Assembly: GCF_013391475.1 (NCBI RefSeq)
Contig: NZ_JACBAZ010000001.1
Coordinates: 296,902 to 360,901, forward strand
From: Oceaniferula marina
GTDB taxonomy: Bacteria > Verrucomicrobiota > Verrucomicrobiia > Verrucomicrobiales > Akkermansiaceae
Reading direction: 5' to 3'
Length of the DNA: 64,000 nt
The notes beneath the pieces are model-generated. The model was not told where the DNA came from. It did not search any database and worked only from the letters and a program-made list of their open reading frames with translations. The position numbers and the translations under genes were made by a program. How positions within the stretch are numbered: position 1 is the stretch's first letter; every line of letters begins with the position of its first letter. Below, one piece after another: positions 7,841 to 16,967 of the stretch.

Positions 7841-10800
7841 GTGAAAATTTCAACTGCCGTCATCCAGATTCGCCAACGTCCCGTTCAACGGGGAGGCTTT
7901 GCTCTGGTGGCTACGATGTCGGTGATGGTAATCTTGTTGATGGTAGCGCTCTCCATGTTGAGCCTGTCGACCATTACACTGCGTGAGTCCGGGCAGGATG
8001 AACAAGTGCAGGTGGCCCGAGCCAATGCTCGCTTGGCTTTGATGCATGCCATTGGGGAGCTGCAGCTCACCATGGGCCCTGATCAGAGGGTGTCAGCCGA
8101 AGGGGCAATGACGGGAGAAGCCGGTCATGGTAAGTCGCATTGGGTGGGGGCCTGGAGTTCGGAGGATGAGGATGGGGACGATGAGCCTGATGGAACATTT
8201 GAAGGTTGGTTGGTTTCTAGGGCCTTAGGGGGGGAAGTTTCCTACGAGAGCATCCAGTCGAATGCTCCGACAGGCGATCAAACATGGGTGCGTCTGGTGG
8301 GTGCAGGTTCCGCGAATACGAAGGTCGATACCAAAAGCGAAGTGCTTGTCGAACGGGTGCGAGTGATGGGAAGAGAATCAGGGATGGCCGGTTCGCGCCT
8401 TGCAGGTCACTATGCATGGTGGGTCGGCGATGAGGGGGTCAAAGCCAGGGTGGATATGCAAAATATCCAGCAAGATGCTAATCTGGCTTCGCAGGGGACG
8501 CAGCGATCTTCAATCGAGGTCATCCCGGGTTTTGAATCCGTGGATAGCACGGGGCATGAAATCCGCAAGATGGTGACCACCGGTACCGCAGGTAAATTGA
8601 GAGGTGCCTCCGTTCAAGCATTGAAGGATCATTTCCACAGCATGACGGTGCACTCGTTGGCATTGCAGACGGACACGAGACAGGGGGGACTAAAAACGGA
8701 TTTGTCTTTGCTTTTTGAAATGACGGATGAAGATTTCGAGGCCATTGATCCCGCCAATTACGCGCCCTACGTCAATGCACAAACACCGGTCAGTGATGCA
8801 AAAGAAATACCCAAAGGACTCTTGTTTTATGATCAGGGAATACATGGACCTACGATAGACCTGCTCCGTAATCATTATCGTCAGTATAAAACAATCAGGG
8901 GAGATGGTGCGTCTCCCATGAAAGTGGCCCATGCCAGCTTCCCTAATAAAACCGAGTTTGGCCAGGGAATGTGGCGTCGTACGGCCTGTATTCATGCTTG
9001 GCACTGGGGCTTACATACCGATCCTAATACGAGCAAAAGAATCAAACCCGTTTGGTGGGGATCTGGAGATTTTCCAGTGACGCGTTTATTGAAAGGCAAT
9101 GTCACTCCTTATCTAAACCGTGTGATGATGTATTTCAGTGTGCAGGCGGTGCCTCTTGCTGATGCTACACCTGATGATTTTAGTGATGATACATACAATC
9201 TGCACTTGAAGCTGCAGCCAATTCTTTATGTGCACAACCCTTACAATGTCAGAATGCGTGTGGACGGTATGCGCTATCTGAAGAATATTTCTGAAGCGCA
9301 GCTGTGGATTCGTAAAAATCGAAGTTGGCCAGAGAAGATTGATTTCGGATCTTTGTTGGATGCCAATGATGAAGCCAAGCCTATTACCAGCGGCGATCGC
9401 AATGGTGAAGCTCAGTTTGTGGTCGACCATGCTGTGGATTTTGCTCCAGGCGAGATGAAAATCTTTGTGCCAAGCCGCCAGCAGAGTTGGGGAACTGCGA
9501 TGAAAATGAAAGAGCTCGGGGATGCCTTTCAGCCTGATGAAATGGCACTCACCGTCGATCTGACCTACGTAACGGGAAATGGGGGTGGGCCGACAGCTGC
9601 CATTTCACAGATCCCTTCGGGCTCTCAGCTCCAGATATCACTGCGGTGGGGGGCATACGCCAAGGAAGATTTTGAACTCTATGAACATGCACGGGGCGGA
9701 TACAATACAGTGTGGAGCGGTTTGTCGCAGTGGCGCCCACAGTATTCGACGGGGGCGTTGACCACGAACGGTTGGAGTGATGCTTGGAACGCTCCTTCCC
9801 ACCATGTCGAAGACCTGATGACGATCACTCCCGTTGTTGTTGATGACCGGTTTGTGAAGCCAGCAAAGTTTGATCGCTACGAGACGACCCCAAATGGAAA
9901 CAGGTCGGTAGCTACGGTTGTGGGCCCATCTTCTTTCGTGATGGGCAACCCGCTGAGCTCTTCGGATTCGAATGTGCTGGGGGTGATTTCGAATTGCAAC
10001 AGGATTCCAGGGGCTGGGATGTACTCGAATATTACCCATTCTCACATGGATTACGGGCAAGTAGGCTACCCGTATTTTCAAAATGCATTTATCGATAACT
10101 ACGGAACATGGGGGAGCAACAATGGAGCGGCAGGCGAGCGTTACTCGACCGTGCTGGAAGTCCCGACCGCCCCGGTTTTTTCTCTGGGAGCGCTTCAACA
10201 CGCAAACATCGCGGTAGAAGGATACCAGCCGGGTTTGGCGATAGGAAATTCATTGCCGAACTTGACCATGAGAGATCACACAAAAATAGTAGAACCCGTC
10301 TTTGGTCAGCAAAATTACGATTTGTCCTATATGACCAACAGAGCCCTCTGGGATGCTTACTTTTTTTCATCCATCACACCCCGGCCTGAAGACGCGTCAT
10401 ATGCTTCGCTAACCCTCGCCCCGATCAAGGATATTGAACGTGTTGTTTCAGAATTTGTTTCAGGGAAAAAGCCTTTGGGGAATAGCCGCATGCGCTTGAT
10501 TACTGATCAATCGCAGGGGGCGAAGAGAGAACAAGAATTGAAGCATTTTCAGATGAGCGCCGCGCACCTTGGAGTTGCGGGTGGTTTCAACGTAAATTCC
10601 ACATCAGTGGAAGCTTGGAGCGCGTTTTTGTCAGGTTATCGGGATGCCACCCTTCGTACTGCGAGTGGGGTCGATAAAAATGATGAGGTGAGTGCTTTTC
10701 CCCGTATGACCTTGTCGGTGGATAAAGGGGGGCAAGATCCTGTAGCTGATAACGAAAGGGCGTGGACGGGTTTTTCACAGCTAAGTGATACACAGGTCGA

Positions 10801-11359
10801 GGAACTGGCCAAGGAGATCGTAACTCAACTACAAAGCAGGGCGAAACTTCGTAAGGGGGAAGCTGCTGTCACCCCATGTTTGACCATGGGGCAGTTTGTC
10901 AACCGGATGTTGACTGGTAATGACGAGGTAAAACAACGAGGTATTCTTCAGGCGGCTATTGAGGTGAGTGGCCTCAATGAGACCATGGACAACTATGGTA
11001 CCTATGATTGCTCCCTTTACGGCTCACAGCCTGAGCAACACGCATACCTTGGAGATGGAAAAAATACGGGTATCTCGGCGGCTAGTTCGTCACCTTCCTA
11101 TGTCTTGCAGGGCGACATACTTCAAGCTCTTGGCGCTTCCATGACCGTTCGGTCAGACACCTTTATTATTCGGAGTTACGGTGACGCGGTTGATGCCAAT
11201 GGAGAAGTGACGGCCCGTGCTTGGTGCGAGGCTATCGTTCAGCGAGTTCCTGAACCTGTGATTGCAGATACCGATGATGTTTGGCAGCCTGCCGATCAAA
11301 CGTTTGGGCGGCGGATGAAAATTGTATCATTCCGATGGCTCAGCAAGGAAGAGGTTTAA
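7841..11359 (+). CDS. Verru_Chthon cassette protein A-like large protein (1172 aa)
   Basis: The GTG start at 7841 gives a protein whose N-terminus is pilin-like: a short basic leader (QRPVQRGG) followed by the hydrophobic helix FALVATMSVMVILLMVALS and then a polar stretch with RESGQDE. Such helices anchor pseudopilins and substrates of type II/IV-like export. The remaining 1100 residues are long, low in cysteine, and have no enzyme motif I recognise. Size, N-terminus and lineage fit Verru_Chthon cassette protein A, a family named from Verrucomicrobia and usually found with shorter pilin-like partners B, C and D. None of those partners is visible here; only a small secreted protein follows, 23 bp downstream. 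Function unknown; an envelope or export role is inference. An alternative start would be ATG at 7916, but it would cut the leader. Confidence 0.7.
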   Translation: MKISTAVIQIRQRPVQRGGFALVATMSVMVILLMVALSMLSLSTITLRESGQDEQVQVARANARLALMHAIGELQLTMGPDQRVSAEGAMTGEAGHGKSHWVGAWSSEDEDGDDEPDGTFEGWLVSRALGGEVSYESIQSNAPTGDQTWVRLVGAGSANTKVDTKSEVLVERVRVMGRESGMAGSRLAGHYAWWVGDEGVKARVDMQNIQQDANLASQGTQRSSIEVIPGFESVDSTGHEIRKMVTTGTAGKLRGASVQALKDHFHSMTVHSLALQTDTRQGGLKTDLSLLFEMTDEDFEAIDPANYAPYVNAQTPVSDAKEIPKGLLFYDQGIHGPTIDLLRNHYRQYKTIRGDGASPMKVAHASFPNKTEFGQGMWRRTACIHAWHWGLHTDPNTSKRIKPVWWGSGDFPVTRLLKGNVTPYLNRVMMYFSVQAVPLADATPDDFSDDTYNLHLKLQPILYVHNPYNVRMRVDGMRYLKNISEAQLWIRKNRSWPEKIDFGSLLDANDEAKPITSGDRNGEAQFVVDHAVDFAPGEMKIFVPSRQQSWGTAMKMKELGDAFQPDEMALTVDLTYVTGNGGGPTAAISQIPSGSQLQISLRWGAYAKEDFELYEHARGGYNTVWSGLSQWRPQYSTGALTTNGWSDAWNAPSHHVEDLMTITPVVVDDRFVKPAKFDRYETTPNGNRSVATVVGPSSFVMGNPLSSSDSNVLGVISNCNRIPGAGMYSNITHSHMDYGQVGYPYFQNAFIDNYGTWGSNNGAAGERYSTVLEVPTAPVFSLGALQHANIAVEGYQPGLAIGNSLPNLTMRDHTKIVEPVFGQQNYDLSYMTNRALWDAYFFSSITPRPEDASYASLTLAPIKDIERVVSEFVSGKKPLGNSRMRLITDQSQGAKREQELKHFQMSAAHLGVAGGFNVNSTSVEAWSAFLSGYRDATLRTASGVDKNDEVSAFPRMTLSVDKGGQDPVADNERAWTGFSQLSDTQVEELAKEIVTQLQSRAKLRKGEAAVTPCLTMGQFVNRMLTGNDEVKQRGILQAAIEVSGLNETMDNYGTYDCSLYGSQPEQHAYLGDGKNTGISAASSSPSYVLQGDILQALGASMTVRSDTFIIRSYGDAVDANGEVTARAWCEAIVQRVPEPVIADTDDVWQPADQTFGRRMKIVSFRWLSKEEV

Positions 11360-11382
11360 AGGTAATTTAGAAAGAGAGTTGT

Positions 11383-12099
11383 ATGCACTATAGGTATTTA
11401 TTTGTCGTACTGTTTACGATTTTGCTGGATTCTGGGATGGCCAAAGGGAAACAAGTGGATATCCAGTTCAGGACCTTTTCTGTTTCGGGAGACCTCAAGG
11501 GGATTCATTATTACACGGACAATGGTTCTGTCGAAATAGAAGTACCTAGTGGTAAGCGGTCGGCTCCGTTCAAGTACAGAGGGGAGAGGGAAATGATTTT
11601 TTTCAGAAAGCGTGATCAAGTTTCCGGTCAAGAAATTGTCCCTCTCGCCAAGGTAATGCTGCAGGGAAATCTTCGGAACCCCCTGCTTGTTTTTATTCGC
11701 CAAGGTAAGGACGGGGAGTCAGATTTACCCTACAGTCTTAAAGTGCTAGAAGACGATCCTCGTGATTTTACTGATGGGACAGTGAAGCTGATGAATCTTA
11801 CAAACAAACCATTGCACATTGAGTTAGGTCAGGGCAGGGAGATAGATCGGGTGCTGAAACCATATCAGATTCTAAGTTATCGTTTACCTGAAGGCTTCAA
11901 GGGAAACCTGCCGCTGAAAATTTCGATGCGTTACGGTAAGCGTATGGAGCCTCTGATACGCTCCAGAGTTTTTCCAAGCATCCATGCGAGGGATATCTAT
12001 TTTATATGGCCTAACCAAAGGAAAGGTGCGGGGAATAAAGTCAAAATTGCCACCTTGCGTGAACGAGGTGATACCGCTGGGGTGAGATTGGACCTCTAG
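11383..12099 (+). CDS. Secreted protein of unknown function, paired with the VccA-like protein
   Basis: The 238-residue product has an N-terminal signal peptide (MHYRYLFVVLFTILLDSGMA) and no membrane segment after it. The body is mixed charged and hydrophobic and beta-rich in appearance, with no catalytic motif that I recognise. The ATG at 11383 follows AAAGAGAG at good ribosome-site spacing. It starts 23 bp after the large pilin-like gene and on the same strand, so the two are probably co-transcribed and may act together at the envelope. No family name can be given from sequence alone. Confidence 0.75.
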   Translation: MHYRYLFVVLFTILLDSGMAKGKQVDIQFRTFSVSGDLKGIHYYTDNGSVEIEVPSGKRSAPFKYRGEREMIFFRKRDQVSGQEIVPLAKVMLQGNLRNPLLVFIRQGKDGESDLPYSLKVLEDDPRDFTDGTVKLMNLTNKPLHIELGQGREIDRVLKPYQILSYRLPEGFKGNLPLKISMRYGKRMEPLIRSRVFPSIHARDIYFIWPNQRKGAGNKVKIATLRERGDTAGVRLDL

Positions 12100-12193
12100 T
12101 CAGGCCAGCCTCAATGATGCGCGGGGGCATTTGGAAGCAACTTTCAGTCTGCCTAATTATGTGTTGGCAAGTGAGCCATATCCCCAAAACGGA

Positions 12194-12227
12194 GCAAGCC
12201 CTTGAGTGTTGATACTCAAGGGCTTGC
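12194..12227 (-). terminator. Strong hairpin terminator after tRNA-Lys
   Basis: A perfect 14-bp stem (GCAAGCCCTTGAGT / ACTCAAGGGCTTGC) with a 6-nt loop sits 3 nt beyond the CCA end of the tRNA. On the minus strand it is followed by TCCGTTTT, a short T-run. The same palindrome could also stop readthrough from the plus-strand gene ending at 12099, so it may serve both converging transcripts. Confidence 0.7.
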
Positions 12228-12230
12228 ATA

Positions 12231-12306
12231 TGGTACGCAGACTGGGACTCGAACCCAGGACCAATTGGTTAAAAGCCAACTGCTCTACCAACTGAGCTAT
12301 CTGCGC
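12231..12306 (-). tRNA. tRNA-Lys (anticodon TTT)
   Basis: On the minus strand the sequence folds as a full cloverleaf: acceptor GCGCAGA paired with TCTGCGT (first pair G-T), D-arm region AGCTCAGTTGGTAGAGC, anticodon loop CTTTTAA with anticodon TTT, and T-arm GGTTCGAGTCCC. The discriminator A and the CCA tail are encoded. It stands alone between converging protein genes and is followed by a strong terminator. Confidence 0.97.
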
Positions 12307-12355
12307 TTTGGTTGGATTTGGTGTCGTTCGGCTGTTTGAGCCGCGCGGCGGCGGC

Positions 12356-12383
12356 AAAATACATTTTTTTCTCAGGATGGCAA
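12356..12383 (-). promoter_or_regulatory. Candidate sigma-70-type promoter for tRNA-Lys
   Basis: On the minus strand TTGCCA (12383-12378) and TATTTT (12361-12356) are 16 bp apart, about 50 bp upstream of the tRNA 5' end. A GC-rich stretch follows the -10 box. Boxes match the consensus only partly, so this is a suggestion. Confidence 0.35.
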
Positions 12384-12453
12384 GATACTTTTTACCTTTT
12401 TTCGCATTTTTTTGATGCCATAAAATGCCTCTGTGTCTTGTCGCTGGATCAAG

Positions 12454-13710
12454 CTAGAAAGGAGGAAGCTCCTGGGCATCATTCTCGATTACAGCAAGGC
12501 CTTCAATCTCAATGAGCCAGCCCGGTCGGCAGACCGGCGCTGTGACAATTTCGAAGGGAAGTTCTGGGAATCTACGTGCAATTTCCGGCCGCACGACAAC
12601 TTCGTCCGCAGGGTCTCGCAAATAGACAATGAACACTTGCATGTCGTCCAGCGTGGCGTCGGCCTCGAGGAGCAGGGCCTCGATGTTTTCCAGTGTTCGT
12701 TCAAGTTGGCGATGGATGTCCCCGCGGTGCAAGGTGACGCCTTGGTCATCAATGCTCGCTGTGCCTGAAATGAAGATCTGGGTACGATCCCGGTAATCAA
12801 TGGCTGTCGCGCGCTCAAAGGCAACGCCATACACGTGTGTTGGGCTGAGGTGCTTGAGTGCGTGGAGATAGCGAATTTGCTCTGGTTTTAGCCCCCCAAT
12901 TGCGTATGCATCCAGCAAGGTGTTGGTTGGTGCATCCGTATAGCCCCCCTCAATTCCTGTGCTTGCAATGTAGTGGGTGTCTGCAGACAGGCCTTCAGCT
13001 TCAAATACTTCGTTGCGGGCATCCACCATCCCGGCATAATTATTGTCTACATTCTGAACAAAAAACCAGGTCCTCACCACATGGTCGGCCAGTGTCATTT
13101 GCTCGGACTTGAGAAAATCTCCATATTTTTTGAAGATCCCTTGAGTTTGGGCGTGAGAATCCACAGATTCCGGAGAAGTGATACCTGTGCTCCAATGGTG
13201 AGTGAGGTCTTTTCTTTTCAGACTCAGGGTCCGGTTGTTGTAGGATTTAGAAAGCTTTTCTCCCGGAATACGGAGGTGGGATGCCCAAAGGGTGACTTTT
13301 GACGGGGGCGCTGGAACTTGACGAACCCAGGAAATGGCACAGTTCTGGTTTGGCACATCGGGGTCGGAAAAGCTTTGGCCTCTGAGTGCGGCTTCCTGAT
13401 TAATCAGGTCACTACAGAGAAATCGACGCCAGACGGCGGAATCCATCTCCAGGCCCATGGATTGAACGGCTTGTTCGTATGCCTCGCGGACCCATTTGAG
13501 TTGAATATCAAAATGGGCGTATTCGGTGGGGCGGATCATCCACTGGATCTCTTCCACTCCATCCTTGCCGCGGAAGCGCGAAAATTGGATAGCGACGGGC
13601 AGTGGTCGGTGGGAGTCCGGATTGGGCTCGCTAAGATTGTTTTTTAGGATCACGGGTGACATAGGTCTGTAGGTGACATTATTACGGATGTCGAGCCCTT
13701 GTCCTTGCAA
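12454..13710 (-). CDS. Rid/YjgF-superfamily protein, long chorismatase-like form
   Basis: The frame encodes up to 418 residues from a TTG at 13710; an ATG at 13662 would give 402 and no good ribosome site favours either. The C-terminal 150 residues have the Rid (YjgF/UK114) fold signature: FISGTASIDDQGVTLHRGD, then LENIEALLLEA, VYLRDPAD and APVCRPGWLIEIE. The middle (VVRTWFFVQNVDNNYAGM, YIASTGIEG) matches the two-domain layout of FkbO/Hyg5/XanB2-type chorismatases, which hydrolyse chorismate. It lacks any nearby natural-product or aromatic pathway genes, so chorismate may not be the substrate; a deaminase or another small-molecule hydrolase is equally possible. The gene is a single unit converging with the plus-strand block to its left, with tRNA-Lys downstream. 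Confidence 0.7.
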   Translation of the reverse strand: MQGQGLDIRNNVTYRPMSPVILKNNLSEPNPDSHRPLPVAIQFSRFRGKDGVEEIQWMIRPTEYAHFDIQLKWVREAYEQAVQSMGLEMDSAVWRRFLCSDLINQEAALRGQSFSDPDVPNQNCAISWVRQVPAPPSKVTLWASHLRIPGEKLSKSYNNRTLSLKRKDLTHHWSTGITSPESVDSHAQTQGIFKKYGDFLKSEQMTLADHVVRTWFFVQNVDNNYAGMVDARNEVFEAEGLSADTHYIASTGIEGGYTDAPTNTLLDAYAIGGLKPEQIRYLHALKHLSPTHVYGVAFERATAIDYRDRTQIFISGTASIDDQGVTLHRGDIHRQLERTLENIEALLLEADATLDDMQVFIVYLRDPADEVVVRPEIARRFPELPFEIVTAPVCRPGWLIEIEGLAVIENDAQELPPF

Positions 13711-13904
13711 AGAATTGACAGGCGGAACCGTGTTTGGATCTAGGGAGCCGAGTTTGGATCCAGATATCGTGTTCAGAATGAATCAAGCCATTGCGTCACA
13801 GAGCCGTGACCACACGCCGGGATAGAAGTACAACGGGAAATGACAGCGCACTCAGCAGATATGAGGGCGCGCCTGCGGATGGATTAAAAATGGGAGTTCT
13901 CTGC

Positions 13905-14114
13905 CTAGAGGTCTCGAATTTCTCTGAGGGCATTGAGTGCGGCAATCGCTTCATCTTGCCTCAGATTGACATGTTCCTGTGCTCCAGTGGCCGTACGTGC
14001 GCTGAGAGTGATGCTAATGTGTGGGTTCTCACCTTCATCGGCGCTGACACTGACAATTTGGTGCGGGTTGACGAGGTATGGCTTCCCATGGGCTAAAAAT
14101 TCAATCAGCTTCAT
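13905..14114 (-). CDS. Small conserved-looking protein of unknown function (69 aa)
   Basis: The protein from the ATG at 14114 begins MKLIEFLAHGKPYLVNPHQI and ends with DEAIAALNALREIRDL. The pattern (short beta strands, V/I-rich, then a C-terminal helix) recalls small FlbD-like or domain-of-unknown-function proteins of the form 'xLIxFxxxxGKPxxVNPxxI', but no role can be assigned. The frame can be extended to 14177, which adds a proline-rich leader that looks artificial. No Shine-Dalgarno is visible. It is divergent from ribF and could be a single gene. Confidence 0.5.
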   Translation of the reverse strand: MKLIEFLAHGKPYLVNPHQIVSVSADEGENPHISITLSARTATGAQEHVNLRQDEAIAALNALREIRDL

Positions 14115-14362
14115 CGGTTTAAGGGGGTGGGGGGTTATGGGATCAACATGGAGGGGTATCCAAGCAGTCCAATACATATAGTAAATGAAATCTCAAATTT
14201 CAAAAGTAAGAAATTGAAAAAATAGACTGATTTGTCTCGATGCCCAGAATGAGGGAGAGAAGGAGTATTGAAACTTTGGATAGATTTTAATTTTTATTCT
14301 TTTCATTCTGTTATCTTGGGTTGATGAAAGGGGGGAGCAAGGCCCCGTCGTATGACAAGCGC

Positions 14363-15301
14363 ATGATACAGACCATCCACAGTTTAGAGGAGCTTCCTGC
14401 CATTTCAGACTCGGTTCATTTGGCTCTTGGAGTCTTCGATGGTGTTCATATCGGGCATCAGGCGGTGATTCAGCAGGTGGTAGAGTCAGCTCGCGCCCAG
14501 GGCGGGATTGCCGGGGTTTTGACCTTCGAACCGCATCCGATTCGGGTTTTAGCCCCGCAGAATGCTCCGCGACGCATTTTGGCGTCGATTCAGCACAAAG
14601 AAGATCTTTTGGCCGAACTGGGCGTGGAATTGCTTATCGTCATTCCCTTTACTGAGGCGTTTGCTGAATATGAGGCCGAAGAGTTTTTATTGGAATTGAA
14701 AAACGCGTGCGGCTCACTCAAGACCTTGAGTATGGGGGACGATTGGAAGTTTGGGCGTAAACGCCGGGGTGATGTGCAGTTACTCAAACACTTCGGTTTG
14801 GCGTATGGCGTTGAAGTCAAGACAGCGAGCCCGGTTAGGCTCGAAGGTGAGCGGGTAAGCAGCACCCGTATTCGACAGGCCATCCGGGATGGCAACCTCG
14901 ACGCTGTTTCAGAGATGCTGGGTCGCGAATTCAGCGTTTGGGGCACCGTGATCGAGGGCAAGCAGTTGGGACGTTCGATAGGTTTTCCCACGGCCAACTT
15001 ACGAGTTTATAACGAACAGCTACCGCCTGACGGCGTGTGGGTGGTTGATGTCACTCTGGATCAAGGGGAAATTGTGAGAGGGGCCGGGAATCTGGGGGTT
15101 CGTCCCACAGTGGATGGCAAGCAGGGGCGGAGGCTTCTGGAGGTGCATCTGATCGATTGCGAGAGAGACCTCTACGGTCAGGGCATGGAAGTTCGTTTTT
15201 TGCATTGGGTGAGGGGGGAACAAACCTTTGAAGGACTGGACGCATTAAAAGCCCAAATCGCAGAAGATGTCGCATTTTGCCGAAATTGGAGCGGAATATG
15301 A
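14363..15301 (+). CDS. ribF: Bifunctional riboflavin kinase / FAD synthetase RibF
   Basis: RibF makes FMN from riboflavin and FAD from FMN in the cytoplasm. The N-terminal nucleotidyltransferase domain shows LGVFDGVHIGHQ, then TFEPHP and the GDDWKFG region followed by SSTRIR. The C-terminal flavokinase domain shows GRSIGFPTANL, the magnesium/ATP-binding PTAN motif, and GVRPTVDG...LLEVHLID. The start at ATG 14363 (MIQTIHSLEEL) gives 312 residues and places the nucleotide-binding motif about 20 residues in, as usual for the family; ATG 14324 or TTG 14321 would add a 13-14 residue basic leader and cannot be excluded. Mdh follows after 68 bp with its own candidate promoter. Confidence 0.95.
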   Translation: MIQTIHSLEELPAISDSVHLALGVFDGVHIGHQAVIQQVVESARAQGGIAGVLTFEPHPIRVLAPQNAPRRILASIQHKEDLLAELGVELLIVIPFTEAFAEYEAEEFLLELKNACGSLKTLSMGDDWKFGRKRRGDVQLLKHFGLAYGVEVKTASPVRLEGERVSSTRIRQAIRDGNLDAVSEMLGREFSVWGTVIEGKQLGRSIGFPTANLRVYNEQLPPDGVWVVDVTLDQGEIVRGAGNLGVRPTVDGKQGRRLLEVHLIDCERDLYGQGMEVRFLHWVRGEQTFEGLDALKAQIAEDVAFCRNWSGI

Positions 15302-15319
15302 TAATTGCTCGATAACAGG

Positions 15320-15348
15320 TTGACCTTGTCAGTGTCCGAGGCTAGATC
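15320..15348 (+). promoter_or_regulatory. Candidate promoter for mdh
   Basis: TTGACC (15320-15325) and TAGATC (15343-15348) are separated by 17 bp, and the -10 box ends 21 bp before the mdh ATG at 15370. The -35 box is five of six to consensus; the -10 box is weak. Given the short leader this is plausible but unproven. Confidence 0.35.
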
Positions 15349-15369
15349 ATCCCCGACCCATAAACCATT

Positions 15370-16353
15370 ATGAAAACACCAATCACTGTTTCCGTGACAG
15401 GTGCCGCCGGTAACATCGGCTACGCACTTCTTTTCCGTATTGCTTCGGGCTCTATGTTCGGCCCCGAGCAACCCGTTAACCTCCGACTGATCGAAATCGA
15501 GCCAGGCATGAAAGCCTTGCAAGGTGTGATCATGGAGCTTGATGACTGTGCTTTCCCTTTGCTCAATGATGTTGTTGCTACCAGCGACCTTGAGGAAGGA
15601 TTCAAAGGCGCCAACTGGGCACTGCTTGTTGGCTCTGTGCCACGCGGTCCTGGAATGGAGCGCGGTGATTTGCTTAAGGTCAATGGCGGTATCTTTACCG
15701 GCCAAGGCAAAGCGATTGCAGCGACTGCAGCCGATGACGTTCGCGTGCTCGTCGTAGGAAACCCATGTAACACCAACGCTCTGATCGCCATGAACAGTGC
15801 TGAAGGCGTGCCAAATGACCGTTTCTTCGCAATGACCCGTTTGGACGAGAACCGTGCCAAATCACAGCTCGCAGCCAAAGGTGGAGTCCACAACAGCGAC
15901 ATCACCAACATGTGCATCTGGGGTAACCACTCTGCGACCCAGTATCCTGATTACACCAATGCCAAGATCAACGGCAAGCCCGTGACCGAAACCATCACGG
16001 ATACCGAGTGGCTTCAGGGTGAGTTCATCTCAACCGTGCAACAGCGTGGTGCCGCCATCATCAAAGCTCGTGGAGCATCCTCCGCGGCCTCTGCTGCCAA
16101 TGGCGTTGTGGACACGGTTCGCAGCCTGACCAATCCGACTCCTGAGGGTGACTGGACCAGCATTGCTGTTTGTTCTGACGGCTCCTATGGTATTGATGCC
16201 GGCCTGATCGCTTCGATGCCCATCCGCGTAGACGCTGAAGGCAACTGGGACGTTGTTCCTGGTGTTGAACTCGATGCGTTCTCCAAGGAGAAGCTTGATG
16301 CTACCGTGCAGGAGCTTCGCGACGAGAAAGCGGCTGTAGCCGACCTCCTCTAA
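15370..16353 (+). CDS. mdh: Malate dehydrogenase
   Basis: The 327-residue product interconverts malate and oxaloacetate with NAD(H) in the TCA cycle. The N-terminus has the Rossmann glycine pattern [19 protein letters not shown]. The substrate-binding loop is [14 protein letters not shown], with arginines matching the usual malate-dehydrogenase pair, then [24 protein letters not shown] (arginine and aspartate of the active site) and the catalytic histidine in [12 protein letters not shown]. This is the cytosolic-type (group 2) MDH of about 325-330 residues. It is followed by a very strong intrinsic terminator, so it is the last gene of its unit. Confidence 0.97.
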   Translation: MKTPITVSVTGAAGNIGYALLFRIASGSMFGPEQPVNLRLIEIEPGMKALQGVIMELDDCAFPLLNDVVATSDLEEGFKGANWALLVGSVPRGPGMERGDLLKVNGGIFTGQGKAIAATAADDVRVLVVGNPCNTNALIAMNSAEGVPNDRFFAMTRLDENRAKSQLAAKGGVHNSDITNMCIWGNHSATQYPDYTNAKINGKPVTETITDTEWLQGEFISTVQQRGAAIIKARGASSAASAANGVVDTVRSLTNPTPEGDWTSIAVCSDGSYGIDAGLIASMPIRVDAEGNWDVVPGVELDAFSKEKLDATVQELRDEKAAVADLL

Positions 16354-16381
16354 ACGCTTTCCATTCGTTGTTTACAATTTC

Positions 16382-16424
16382 ATATCGCGGAATGCAACCA
16401 GTGTGCATTCCGCGATATTTTTTT
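16382..16424 (+). terminator. Intrinsic terminator of mdh
   Basis: A perfect 15-bp stem (ATATCGCGGAATGCA / TGCATTCCGCGATAT) with a 7-nt loop ends in a run of seven T (16418-16424). It lies 28 bp after the mdh stop codon. Confidence 0.92.
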
Positions 16425-16609
16425 GTCCGCAAAGAAGGACGAAAAACTTGGCGATCAGAGTCAACTCAGCGAGCTAGCCCATCAAAGGGGAACGATGGTG
16501 AGGATCGACAAAGCAAATGAATCGGGAGCGGCGATTCCGATGATATACAACGTTCAGGAAAATTGTTGATTCGCTGATGAAAGAGTGAGGGGCCGCGGAA
16601 GGGTATTTT

Positions 16610-16812
16610 ATACCACTCCGCAAAACAGACGAGACGATTGATCGTTGTTGAGGTATTTGGAAAAGCACTGCGTGATCCATGAGAGTTCCGGATGAATGAC
16701 TCCTTTGGCTTTGTTTCTCCTTAGTCATGGTGCCCGCACCATTCCTTCGTCGCGCCTTACCAAAGAACTCATTCATCTCGGCTATCGTCCCGTCTGTTTT
16801 ACTACTTGGTAT
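16610..16812 (+). repeat. MITE-like interspersed repeat, copy 1 (203 bp)
   Basis: This is the first of three near-identical copies (others at 52165 and 60773, all in the same orientation). The left end ATACCACTCCG(T/C)AAAACAGACG and the reverse complement of the right end ATACCAAGTAGTAAAACAGACG form imperfect terminal inverted repeats of 29 bp (24 matches in the consensus). Inside, GATGAATGACTCCTTTGGC pairs with GCCAAAGAACTCATTCATC, and GGTGCCCGCACC makes a small apical hairpin. It fills the gap between mdh and moxR. A tiny frame of about 37 codons inside shows mostly amino-acid-changing differences between copies and so is not coding. The rest of this gap (16425-16609 and 16813-16967) shows no gene. 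Confidence 0.9.
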
Positions 16813-16967
16813 TACTTCAATCCACCATCACTGACTCCAGAAGATTAACCCATCAGAATGCTTGGGGGCTGCCTCGTCAAAAGGCGTTTTAAGCCCTCTG
16901 TGGGCATTCAAGAAAAAGCTATCTTTGATAGACAGAAGCACATACGGCACCCAGTATACTACGACTC

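Noticed and set aside
16474..16776. A 100-residue minus-strand frame upstream of moxR
   Set aside because: It overlaps repeat copy 1 and has no recognisable protein features.
16694..16810. A frame of about 37 codons (starting MTPLA) inside each repeat copy
   Set aside because: Differences between the three copies mostly change the amino acid (V/L, A/T, H/P) and only one is silent; the frame has no constant stop. It looks like structure, not coding.
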